Assembly: GCA_965204705.1 (NCBI GenBank)
Contig: OZ242006.1
Location: 2,356,001 to 2,420,000 of the forward strand
Source of the DNA: Bin5 sp965204705
Lineage (GTDB): Bacteria > Chloroflexota > Anaerolineae > Caldilineales > Caldilineaceae
DNA length: 64,000 nt
Direction of reading: 5' to 3'
A model generated the notes under the pieces. That model made no database searches and had not been told where the DNA came from. It saw only the letters and a program-made list of their open reading frames with translations. Positions 16,594-24,812 of the stretch are shown here, piece by piece. The position numbers and the translations under genes were made by a program. The stretch's first letter is position 1; each line of letters starts with the position of its first letter.

Positions 16594-16900
16594 CAAAATG
16601 GGGGTGAACTTTCCTACGCCTCTGGGAATGACTAAGCCAGAGCCACTTCCCCGCCGCCACCGACCACCGACCACTGACCACTGCAGTTCAGCGGTCGGGC
16701 CTTCGGCCCTCCCTTGTGCGGGGGGGTTCCCCCCGCAACGCCCCCCCTCAACACTATACCACGTTGGCGCCGCGTCGCCAGTGTACTGTCTATGCCGCCG
16801 GTCGCCCACCCACATCGTTCCGCAAAGCCGTCCGCCGTGACCACGGTAGGGGCAGGCCCTGTGCCTGCCCAGCGCCTCCCAACAGGTGGCCGGCAAGCAA
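16594..16900. repeat. Dispersed GC-rich hairpin repeat, copy 2
   Basis: Second copy of the 620-890 element, in the same orientation. It contains GGGGGTGAACTTTC near 16600, GACCACT tandem units, CTGCAGTTC, an extra hairpin GGGCC-TTC-GGCCC, the hairpin TGCGGGGGGG-TT-CCCCCCGCA (16717-16737), and GGGCAGGC-CCTGT-GCCTGCCC (16850-16870). It occupies much of the 780-base spacer between the sulfatase and the Dabb gene; bases 16431-16593 and 16901-17211 hold nothing else recognised. Confidence 0.75.
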
Positions 16901-17211
16901 GTTTAGCCATCGATAGCACAAATTCCCCTCCTGGCCATTCCTACCCAAAAAGTGAACTACACACCGGGTGCGCAATCTGTAGAAGGATCTGCAAGAACAC
17001 TATGGTTTCCTGATGGGTTGACGGCCTGGAAGTATAGCTATGAGGTGATTCGTCCGCGGCGAGGAATAGGGCGAAACGTTTGAACCAAGACGTACACCAT
17101 GCAAGTCAGCCGCTATTGGCCCTTGCGAACGTGTCGATCTTCGAGTAGTTTGGGAACGTCGAACCCTTTCCTACCAGAGCTAGCTTCTGCACCTACCGAA
17201 AGAGAGTCAAT

Positions 17212-17529
17212 ATGCCCGACCAGTCAGTGCTGCGCCACCTCGTCCTCTTTCAGTTCAAAGATGGAACCTCGGACGATAACGTACGCCAAATCGAGGACGC
17301 CTTCCGAGCCCTGCCGGCAAAAATCGACATAATCCAGGATTTCGAATGGGGTACCGACGTCAGTGTCGAAGGCCTGGCAGATGGATTTACCCACTGCTTC
17401 TTCGTCACCTTCGCCAGCGAAGCCGACCGCGACGCCTATCTGCCCCACCCCGATCACACCGCATTTGGCGCGGTGCTGCGCCCGCACCTGGAAAAAGTCT
17501 TGGTCGTGGACTATTGGCAGAAGACGTAA
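17212..17529 (+). CDS. Dabb (stress-responsive alpha/beta-barrel) domain protein
   Basis: A 105-residue single-domain protein. It starts with the family strand (LRHLVLFQFKDGTSDD), has an F-X-WG-D helix-strand motif (IIQDFEWGTDVS) and a His-rich C-terminal core (YLPHPDHTAFGAVLRPHLEKV). Dabb proteins form dimeric ferredoxin-like barrels; a few are enzymes (for example olivetolic acid cyclase, EthD-like), but most bacterial ones have no assigned function. GAAAGAGAG precedes ATG 17212. It converges on the glycosidase-like gene (30 bases between stops). Confidence 0.85.
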   Translation: MPDQSVLRHLVLFQFKDGTSDDNVRQIEDAFRALPAKIDIIQDFEWGTDVSVEGLADGFTHCFFVTFASEADRDAYLPHPDHTAFGAVLRPHLEKVLVVDYWQKT

Positions 17530-17559
17530 GTGACATCGACGTCGCAGCTCGCCGCCATT

Positions 17560-19590
17560 CTAACCTAATCCAATCTCCACGATCTGGTGACCTTCCAGAT
17601 TAGGCAAGGTAAAATCGAGCCGCCCCTTAGCCTCGACGAAGTCCAGGTCCTCCCCGTCCGGAACGCAACGCACACTGGCCACCTGTCCCGGTAACTTCAC
17701 GCTCACCGCGACATCATATACCGGCAGTACGTCCTCAATGACGTCGAAATCCTGGCCTCGGCGTTCCGGGACGTAGTAAAGCAAATGAAGTGCCAGTCGG
17801 CTACGCTCAGGCTGCTCGTTCAAAGCCGTTAACATGCCGGTCGGACCGCTGTGCCGAACCAACGGATCGGGCAACAGCATGTCGAGCGCGTTCAGAAGCA
17901 GCCGCTTGCACCAGTTTGGCGCGTTGCGGTTGTACTGTCGGAAAATAGGATGGGCGAAATAGATCAGTTCTCCTGTACGGGTAGCCGCAGGACCAGCGAA
18001 TTCGCCGCTGCTGGGCGTCTGCCGGTGAGAGCAGAAATGCTGCCAAGTTCGGTCGAAATAGGCAGGCACCATCCTCGCCAGAACCTCGGAACTGTCTCCA
18101 GCCAAGATTTCCAAACCGCGCATATACATGACGTACTCCGTGTTGCCCAGCCCCCCCGCCAGCATCCCCTCTGCACGCAAATAGTCCACGTAGTCCCCGC
18201 TGCCAAAATGTCGACCTCGCACTATGTCACCGTTGCCATCAACCGGTCCATCGCCGGTCTTGCTGACGCCCCACGCCGGCAATGCAAAGTTTGACAGGTC
18301 CGGCTTCAGGCCGGATTCAAAGGAGGCGATCAGTTTGCCGCCGGCGGCCAGATAATCGGATACCTTCCCCGCTAATCCTTCATCTAGCGTAACCGCGTCC
18401 GGAAGAATCAGAACGCGGTATCCCTCCCAGCTCGTCTCACTATCGACCACGTCGAACTGGTGGCCGCCCTCCTGCAACATCCGCACCGCGCCCACCGTCT
18501 CCGCCGTCAGACGCTCACCGGTGAACTCCTCCACATTGAAGACACCGATATCCGTCAGCGCCCGGGCGCCGCGGCACCACGCCTCCTTTTGCGCAACCTC
18601 GCGGTAAACCGGGCCGACAAGGTCGTATGTGGCCTGGTCGAGCCGTCCTGTTGGGTGGAGCTGGTCCCCGATGGAGCATTTTGCGTTGAGGGCCAGCATC
18701 TGGAAACACTCGTACTGCAGCGCGGCCTCGTTCTTGTACGACTGAAAGTCGCCCCAGGATGTATGGAACTTCCCGGTCATGCCCAGGCCGTCATGGCCGG
18801 TGGTGCGGGCGTAGCGCTGCGAAAGCGGAAAGTGCATATAGCCCCAACCACCGGATGGGAGCGACTCTATCTCCCAGTGGCTGTAAGTCTCGCCCGTAGC
18901 CCGCTGCCGGGGCCCGACGTGACCGGAGTTGTAGAAGATGGTGCACGCCTTGCTGCGGCTGCGCACGTAAGCAGACATCTCCTGCTTGAAGCGGTCCGTC
19001 ACGCCCCGTCCAAATGACTGCCGTTCGGCATCGCAAGAGGCATCGATTCCCTGTGCCAGCATATCGCGCCGGCAAGCCATGCAGGAGCAGTCCTGGTCCT
19101 GAACAATGTCGAAGAAAAGCCCGTCCACCGCCGGCAGTTGAGCGAACATGTCATCAACGTGGGCCTTTAGGAACTCAACATAGGGCGTGTTGAGACAAAG
19201 TTTCGCATAGAAGCCCGCCTGGTAGGGTTTCTGGCCCTGAATGGCGCTGTCGGGCCCAACCTGCAACCACTGCGGTTCCTGCTGAGCGGTGTAGTAGTCC
19301 CACTGGATGGTAGTGTAAATCGGTACCCGAATATCGCGGGCATGTCCGGCTTCGATCTGTTGCGCCAGCAGATTGCACTGCAGGTGCGGGTGACGCCGCT
19401 CCCGGTGCGACTCAGTGTCGTAGAAGATCATGCCGTGATGGCCGCGAGCGAAACACGTGATGGAGTCGACGTGAGCCTCGACCAGCTGTTGTGCCCAAGC
19501 CCCGGCGTCGAACTCGCCACCGATATTTGTCAGCTGTTCGCTTGTGTGAAAGTCCAGATGGACCTGGCGGAAGCTGAGGAAGTCGGACAT
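17560..19590 (-). CDS. Glycoside-hydrolase-like protein with beta-galactosidase-type C-terminal domains
   Basis: A 676-residue protein resembling the GHL6/alpha-amylase-like group: an N-terminal TIM barrel (VHLDFHTSEQ; CFARGHHGMIFYDT; VDGLFFDIVQDQDCSCMACR, with an Asp at the end of a strand and a Cys pair that may bind metal) followed by a flavodoxin-like domain typical of beta-galactosidase trimerisation (EGYRVLILPDAVTLDEGLAG; GGKLIASFESG) and a beta-sandwich end. Such proteins are predicted, rarely proven, to act on glycosides. ATG 19590 was chosen because the similarity begins there; AAGGAG lies about 12 bases upstream. No secretion signal is evident. Confidence 0.72.
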   Translation of the reverse strand: MSDFLSFRQVHLDFHTSEQLTNIGGEFDAGAWAQQLVEAHVDSITCFARGHHGMIFYDTESHRERRHPHLQCNLLAQQIEAGHARDIRVPIYTTIQWDYYTAQQEPQWLQVGPDSAIQGQKPYQAGFYAKLCLNTPYVEFLKAHVDDMFAQLPAVDGLFFDIVQDQDCSCMACRRDMLAQGIDASCDAERQSFGRGVTDRFKQEMSAYVRSRSKACTIFYNSGHVGPRQRATGETYSHWEIESLPSGGWGYMHFPLSQRYARTTGHDGLGMTGKFHTSWGDFQSYKNEAALQYECFQMLALNAKCSIGDQLHPTGRLDQATYDLVGPVYREVAQKEAWCRGARALTDIGVFNVEEFTGERLTAETVGAVRMLQEGGHQFDVVDSETSWEGYRVLILPDAVTLDEGLAGKVSDYLAAGGKLIASFESGLKPDLSNFALPAWGVSKTGDGPVDGNGDIVRGRHFGSGDYVDYLRAEGMLAGGLGNTEYVMYMRGLEILAGDSSEVLARMVPAYFDRTWQHFCSHRQTPSSGEFAGPAATRTGELIYFAHPIFRQYNRNAPNWCKRLLLNALDMLLPDPLVRHSGPTGMLTALNEQPERSRLALHLLYYVPERRGQDFDVIEDVLPVYDVAVSVKLPGQVASVRCVPDGEDLDFVEAKGRLDFTLPNLEGHQIVEIGLG

Positions 19591-19732
19591 TGTGTCGCGT
19601 GCTCCTTTGGGGTTAGCTGTCGGGCGGACTATTTTCGAATCGGCAAATAGTGTACAGCAATGACATGACAACCATCAAACAGTCGCACTACACAATGGCC
19701 CTGTCCGGACCGCCATAGACGCCCCAACGAAA

Positions 19733-19763
19733 AAGACGCTCCCGCGATTTAACGGAGCGTCTT
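19733..19763 (-). terminator. Intrinsic terminator after the second PhyH gene
   Basis: Perfect 10-bp inverted repeat AAGACGCTCC / GGAGCGTCTT with an 11-base loop. Read on the minus strand the stem ends in CTT and continues TTTCG, a short T-run. It lies 35 bases after the PhyH stop and separates that gene from the glycosidase-like gene. Confidence 0.75.
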
Positions 19764-19798
19764 GGCACATGGTTGCCCTGATTCTCTGTACTTCCCCT

Positions 19799-20656
19799 CT
19801 ACGGGTTCCAGCATCCTTCCGAATAGGCCTCGCGATTGAAGAGCTTCTGACGGGCAGGGCTGGCAGTGTCGATCCATTCAGCGGGAATCTCCTGCGTGTA
19901 CCGGTGAGGATGGCCCGCCTCTTTGAAAATGTCGATGTTGAAGATCCGGTAAGGCTGCGGTGAGTCCATCGGCTTCGGCTCAACGCCGTGGAAAATGCGC
20001 GCGTTTATGAAGACCATGCTGCCCGGCGGCAGTTCAAGCCTCTTCTCACGCAGAGGGCGGCCCGCTTCGGCGTCAAATTCCCCGGCAAGCAGCCTGTTGG
20101 GAAACTCGTCAGGAAACGACCTGTCTGGTGCCGCGTCCTCGGTCGGGGCGATGCGGTGACTTCCGGGGATCACTTTGAGATTGCGATCGCCTACCGTAAA
20201 ACCGTTAAGGTAATAGAGAATCTGCACATAATACCTGTCCCGTTCCGCGAAGTTCACGGGATTCTCGTGCTTCCAATGGTGGTGGTCCTGGTGGTAGCGA
20301 ATCGGGCCAATCCCGCGCGGGGCAATGTTAAGCGCAGAATGGCAGAAGTGGTACTCTTCGCCAATGGTGGCCTTCAACAGAGCGGTGATAAATGGGTCGT
20401 CGATCAGCTGGTCGCTGTAAGGCCCGCGGTCGTTCCACGGGCGAATGAAATAGGCTTTGGGTTCCCCGCGATTGGCCTGAAGCTGACCAACGAATTCGCG
20501 CACCTGATCAAGGCCCTCGATCTCTCTGATCAGGGAGTCTCTCGCGTGGTCTGTAAACACGTCAGGAAAGGCGATGTAGCCGTCGCTATGGAAAGACCTG
20601 ATGTCCTCTTCGGAAGGGCCCGGAACGCGGAACAGGGATCTCACATTGGTAGCCAT
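19799..20656 (-). CDS. Phytanoyl-CoA dioxygenase (PhyH) family protein
   Basis: A 285-residue Fe(II)/2-oxoglutarate dioxygenase, only distantly similar to the one at 8661. The iron facial triad is visible as YHQDHHHW (His, Asp) and RIFHGVEPKP (distal His), and the 2-oxoglutarate-binding Arg is probably in PYRIFNIDIF. Family members hydroxylate or halogenate diverse substrates. ATG 20656 has an excellent AAGGAG 8 bases upstream, so an in-frame upstream extension of 56 residues is discarded. A hairpin terminator follows. Confidence 0.88.
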   Translation of the reverse strand: MATNVRSLFRVPGPSEEDIRSFHSDGYIAFPDVFTDHARDSLIREIEGLDQVREFVGQLQANRGEPKAYFIRPWNDRGPYSDQLIDDPFITALLKATIGEEYHFCHSALNIAPRGIGPIRYHQDHHHWKHENPVNFAERDRYYVQILYYLNGFTVGDRNLKVIPGSHRIAPTEDAAPDRSFPDEFPNRLLAGEFDAEAGRPLREKRLELPPGSMVFINARIFHGVEPKPMDSPQPYRIFNIDIFKEAGHPHRYTQEIPAEWIDTASPARQKLFNREAYSEGCWNP

Positions 20657-21309
20657 TTGCTTGTCTCCTTGTGAGTGAACTGTAGCATACGACCGAAGCA
20701 GACACAAGGTGGAACCGATGCACAGGCCCAGGAGTTGGAAACATGCCATCGACAGTTGAATGCCGGCGATTCCAAGAGCTCTCGACTTGCTTTGAGGCTG
20801 TTGTCTGGGTCTGAGATATAGCAAACTCCTTTCAAGTGATGCAACTTCAATTGGGTAGCCACTTCGACCTTGCGGCCAACGAATGCAATTGACTAGCGGC
20901 TTGCTGAAATGAGCGGAAATGTGTTGAGTTTAGCGCACTCTCAAATGGAGCAAGCGACCGGCCTGCATGCGGCCTGGTCGAGAGGCCATTCCTTCAGTAC
21001 CCAGTGCAAACCGTGCCCAATAGTGGCACTGACGCAAAAAAACAGGTCGAGTAATCGAAACTTTCTCAATTCTATGCCCCGGCGTTCGCCTTTGGCCGAG
21101 TCCTGTCGGAAGGGCCAGCTGCAGACGGACCACAACATCGAAAATTGACATTTGAGAAAATGCTTCTTTACCTGCACAATGATAGAGTGGAGAGGTGCCA
21201 TTCCGTATTGGGCTGGACCAAGGAAAGCGCTACCCACTGCTCTTTCCGGAATTCCAGTATGGGAAAACATGGCTACTGCACAAACCACGTGCAGAAGGGA
21301 CGGAAAACC
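20657..21309. other. Long intergenic region, no gene seen
   Basis: This 653-base spacer between divergent genes holds no recognisable coding sequence. An imperfect hairpin (CGACC ... GGTCG, 20955-20980) and a consensus -35-like TTGACA (21145-21150) without a fitting -10 were the only notable elements. Confidence 0.5.
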
Positions 21310-22932
21310 ATGAAATTCAGCCAGCGAACCTGTTTCAGGGCAATTGTCACTATAGCTGCCCTGCTGCTCACCGCATGCGTTCCCTTGCCCGCTGACCCCG
21401 GCATTCCCGTCAGCGGCCCCGCGCCCGAAACGCCGCTGATTTCAATCCACAATCCCTTGGTGGTCCCAGTTGGGGACACACCCTCCTCGTCAGGCGGCCC
21501 CTTCCAGGACTGGCCCGCCTTCGAAGTCGAAGAGCACGGAGTCAGAGTCTTCCATCCAAATCGGTGGCTCTTCCTGCCCACGCAGGAGGAGCTCGCCGCG
21601 CTCCGCTCGCAACTGGGGGCAGACGAAGCCGCCGCAGCCTTCTTCGAAGAACGGGAAGGCTACGTCCAATCTCTGACTCCGGTCGACCAGGCCGGGTACT
21701 TTGCCGGCGCCGGTTTCCCCTACGACCCTGACTCACCGCCAATGGAAACCAACGGATTTCATCTACTCGCCGTACCCAGCGAAGGCCGAACTCTCGGGGA
21801 GTATGCTCTCGAGCTGAGAGACGAAATTGGGGCCTCCGGGCTGGCAGTGGTCGAGGGCATCGAGATCGGTCCTGGTATGCGGCCGTGGGGTGAGGAAACT
21901 GCCTCGATCAAGTACCGCATTGACGGCACGCAAGCTTTCGGAAACCGAATTGTTACCGTTCCCGACCCAGAGGTGGTCGGCTGGCGAGTGATCCTGCAAT
22001 CTCCGGATGGCGGGACCTTCCTGACCGCCACCTACGACGTATGGGGCGAGTACGCCGAGTGGGTCGAGGGTCTCCTGCGTGAAGTCGTCCGGCGACTCCA
22101 GTGGCTGGACGATCCAGCCCATCTGCCCCGGTCAGGCCCGTTGGTGACACTTGAACACCTCATGAATGTGCGTGGAGGTCCGAGTACCGATTATCCCATC
22201 CTCGGCAAGGCAGCAGTGGGCGAACAGTTCGCCGTAATCAGCCGCGGCCCGGAGGGCGGGCCGGCCGGCGGCTGGTGGCAAATCGAGTACCGCGGTCAAC
22301 TGGGCTGGTTGCACGGAGACTATGTGACCGCCACACCGGGCGCGCTAGACACGCCTCAAGCTGACGCTTCCGGCTGGCTGACACATGTAGACGAGCTAAG
22401 GGGACTGTCCCTGTCACTGCCGTCGGGCTGGCGCTACTTTGACCCCGCGCAGCCCACAGAGGCAGACCTGGCGCTCCTGTCTTCGGCTTACAAGGTATCT
22501 GACGAACAGTTCGACGTCTTGGGAATGGGTGAGATTGTCTCGGCAATGAGCCTCCGGCGCGACGACGCCGTGATCGGTCTTGGCCTGCAGACGGGCCCGG
22601 AAGAAAGTGAGGAGAGCAACTTCCTCCTTGTCTTTTCGTTCGCCGCAAATGGCCAAACCCTCGAAGGTTACGCGCAGGCAGCCGCCGAGCAGACCTACAG
22701 CATCGAGCCAGCCGTCGTTGAATTCGTTCAGGACATGAGGCCCTCGGGAGAAGAGGCGGTCTCAATCCGATACGGTGAATACGCCACCAATAACGTCGTC
22801 TGGCAGATTTGGCTCCTGTCACCGGACGGCGAAAGGCTCATAGCCCTCGGTTTCAACGTCCACCGCGACCAGATTGACGAACTGGAACCGGTCATTTCTG
22901 AAGTCGTGCAGCGGTTGAGTTGGATCGAGTAG
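21310..22932 (+). CDS. SH3b-containing lipoprotein with a duplicated flanking domain
   Basis: A 540-residue exported lipoprotein: the signal sequence ends in lipobox LLTAC (Cys about residue 22), followed by a Pro-rich linker. An SH3b domain lies at about residues 275-340 (HLMNVRGGPSTDYPILGKAA ... GWLHGDYVT), which usually binds peptidoglycan or proteins. It is flanked by two copies of one alpha/beta domain: copy 1 (about 65-265) has GPGMRPWGEETASIKYR, copy 2 (about 350-540) has VQDMRPSGEEAVSIRYG, and both end in (E/S)VV(R/Q)RL(Q/S)W(L/I). AAGGGA precedes ATG 21310, which places the signal peptide correctly. Function unknown, probably surface-located. Confidence 0.83.
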   Translation: MKFSQRTCFRAIVTIAALLLTACVPLPADPGIPVSGPAPETPLISIHNPLVVPVGDTPSSSGGPFQDWPAFEVEEHGVRVFHPNRWLFLPTQEELAALRSQLGADEAAAAFFEEREGYVQSLTPVDQAGYFAGAGFPYDPDSPPMETNGFHLLAVPSEGRTLGEYALELRDEIGASGLAVVEGIEIGPGMRPWGEETASIKYRIDGTQAFGNRIVTVPDPEVVGWRVILQSPDGGTFLTATYDVWGEYAEWVEGLLREVVRRLQWLDDPAHLPRSGPLVTLEHLMNVRGGPSTDYPILGKAAVGEQFAVISRGPEGGPAGGWWQIEYRGQLGWLHGDYVTATPGALDTPQADASGWLTHVDELRGLSLSLPSGWRYFDPAQPTEADLALLSSAYKVSDEQFDVLGMGEIVSAMSLRRDDAVIGLGLQTGPEESEESNFLLVFSFAANGQTLEGYAQAAAEQTYSIEPAVVEFVQDMRPSGEEAVSIRYGEYATNNVVWQIWLLSPDGERLIALGFNVHRDQIDELEPVISEVVQRLSWIE

Positions 22933-23314
22933 CAGGGGCTTTGCCCTAAGTCGTGCCACCGGGGAGGGTCTTAAGAGTACAGGACGCCATGTCGAGTCAA
23001 CTGCTGGCTCGGCCCTCGCCGCGTCGCTGTAAGAAGTCTTTCTGAACGTTCCGGTATATCTGGCGGCCTCGCTGTTAGCTTCCTCAATTCAATCCCCCCA
23101 TATTTCGTAGTCGGAAGTAGCCAGCTTGATCACTGCTCTTGGACTACTCGACCCCAAATGGCGGCAACGGGGGCGTCGAAGGCTGCGCGGCAGAAGTGAA
23201 ATGAGTCAATAGAGGTTGAAGAGACCCATGACGAAATAGGTAGGTCTGGAATTAGGGCTACAGCCAGAAAGAAAAACAATAAGGAAAATGAGAAAAACTC
23301 AACAAAGGACTAAC
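22933..23314. other. Intergenic region, no gene seen
   Basis: This 382-base spacer precedes the acyl-CoA dehydrogenase. Only a weak GGGC-TTT-GCCC hairpin close to the lipoprotein stop (about 22937) was noticed, without a T-run. No convincing promoter was found by eye. Confidence 0.5.
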
Positions 23315-24487
23315 ATGCCAACCCCTGTCACTGACCCATTCCAATTCGACGACCTGCTGACACCCTCCCAACGTGCCCTGCGCGACCAGGTGCGCGACTA
23401 CATGGAAGGCGTCGTCAAACCCGCCATCAACAGCTACTGGGAGAAAGGCGAGATCGCACTCGACCTCGCTCTCGGCCTGCGCGAGCTGCCCATCGTAGGT
23501 GGCACGCTGCAGGGCTACGGCTGCGCCGGGCTCGACAGCGTCAGCAGCGGGCTGGTCAAATACGAGATCTGCCGCGTCGATGGGTCCATCGGTACAATTT
23601 TCGGCACGCACTCGGGACTGACGATGGGGTCGATAGGGCTGTTCGGATCGGACGAGCAAAAGCAGCGTTGGCTGCCGGCGATGGCGTGCATGGAGAAACT
23701 GGGCGCCTTCGCGCTGACGGAACCGCACCGCGGTTCGGACGCGGCTCACCTGCTCACCACTGCGCGCCGCGTCGGCGATCACTATGTTCTGAACGGGCAC
23801 AAGCGCTGGCCTGGTAACGCAACGATCGCCGACCTCGTGATCATTTGGGGGCGCGACGAGAGCGGGCGGTTTGGCGGCTGGGTGCTTGAGGACCCAGGCC
23901 AGCTTCCTGGCTATACCGCCAAACACATTGCCCACAGGATCACGAAAAGAGCCACCCATTTGGCCGATATCACGCTCGATGAAGTCCATGTTCCGGCTTC
24001 CAACCGGCTGGCGAACTGCACCAGCTTCCGCGATTTGACCGCTGTACTGTCACACACGCGGGCAGGTGTTGCCTGGGAGGCGGTCGGTCTGGCCGCTGGC
24101 TGCTATGAAATCGCGCTGAAGTACGCCTGCGAGCGGGAGCAATTCGGAAAACCCATTGCGGCCTTCCAGTTAATGCAGGCAAAACTGGTCGAGATGGCTT
24201 CTGATTTGGCGCAGATGCAGCTGCTCGTTTGGCGGCTGGCGCAGTTGATCGACGCCGGCAAAGCCACGCCGGGCCAGATTTCTCTGGCAAAACAGACTTG
24301 CGCGTCAAAGGCCCGCCGCGCCGCGTCGCTGGCGCGCGAGATTCTGGGCGCCAACGGAATTCTACTGGAAAACCATGTGGCACGTCTGTTTACCGATGTC
24401 GAGGCCACCTATACCTATGAGGGTACCAACGAGATAAACCTCTTGATTGCTGGCCGCGAGATAACCGGTATTGGCGCATTCGCTTGA
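23315..24487 (+). CDS. Acyl-CoA dehydrogenase, glutaryl-CoA-dehydrogenase-like
   Basis: A 390-residue FAD enzyme. Typical ACAD segments are present: FALTEPHRGSDAAH (FAD/substrate loop), ITLDEVHVPASNRL (mid beta domain), EREQFGKPIAAFQ, and the C-terminal signature TYEGTNEINLLIAGREITG with a Glu in the position of the glutaryl-CoA-dehydrogenase catalytic base. GREITG endings and the KRWPGNATIAD segment favour the GCDH subgroup, which oxidises and decarboxylates glutaryl-CoA, but other short-chain substrates are possible. ATG 23315 was chosen for its AAAGGA site; ATG 23288 is an alternative. The acyl-CoA ligase 326 bases downstream may supply its substrate. Confidence 0.86.
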   Translation: MPTPVTDPFQFDDLLTPSQRALRDQVRDYMEGVVKPAINSYWEKGEIALDLALGLRELPIVGGTLQGYGCAGLDSVSSGLVKYEICRVDGSIGTIFGTHSGLTMGSIGLFGSDEQKQRWLPAMACMEKLGAFALTEPHRGSDAAHLLTTARRVGDHYVLNGHKRWPGNATIADLVIIWGRDESGRFGGWVLEDPGQLPGYTAKHIAHRITKRATHLADITLDEVHVPASNRLANCTSFRDLTAVLSHTRAGVAWEAVGLAAGCYEIALKYACEREQFGKPIAAFQLMQAKLVEMASDLAQMQLLVWRLAQLIDAGKATPGQISLAKQTCASKARRAASLAREILGANGILLENHVARLFTDVEATYTYEGTNEINLLIAGREITGIGAFA

Positions 24488-24812
24488 CCTATTGATGGAC
24501 AAGTGTCTCGTTAGTCCTCAAACTCTCAGAGTCGGGCAGCCTGAGTGGAGCCTGCGTCGTTGGCCTGGCTGCCCTCTCCCGTAGTGCATCCCAAACCTGA
24601 AAGATGTGCAGATAGGAACCGTGTGCCGAAGTCATTCGGTGCGCTGTTTTTCTGAGGGCTAAGCGAAAGGGGCCAACCAGCGCGGGCAGCCATGAGTGGT
24701 TCGCCTGCGGATCGGTTGGATTGACCTATTCGCCTGCAAGAACTACAATTCTGGGAACTTCCTCTACCCCAGTTGCCTCGAAAACAGATACTAACCGACA
24801 AGGAGCCGTCCT
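24488..24812. other. Intergenic region carrying the ligase promoter
   Basis: No gene is seen in this 325-base spacer. It contains the promoter-like site at 24721-24749, indicating that the ligase is transcribed separately from the dehydrogenase. Confidence 0.55.
24721..24749 (+). promoter_or_regulatory. Sigma-70-type promoter candidate for the acyl-CoA ligase
   Basis: TTGACC (24721-24726) and TACAAT (24744-24749) with an exact 17-base spacer. The expected start near 24756 leaves a leader of 57 bases, with AAGGAG before ATG 24813. Confidence 0.62.

Noticed and set aside
21145..21150. TTGACA, a perfect -35 box upstream of the lipoprotein
   Set aside because: No acceptable -10 box 15-19 bases downstream.
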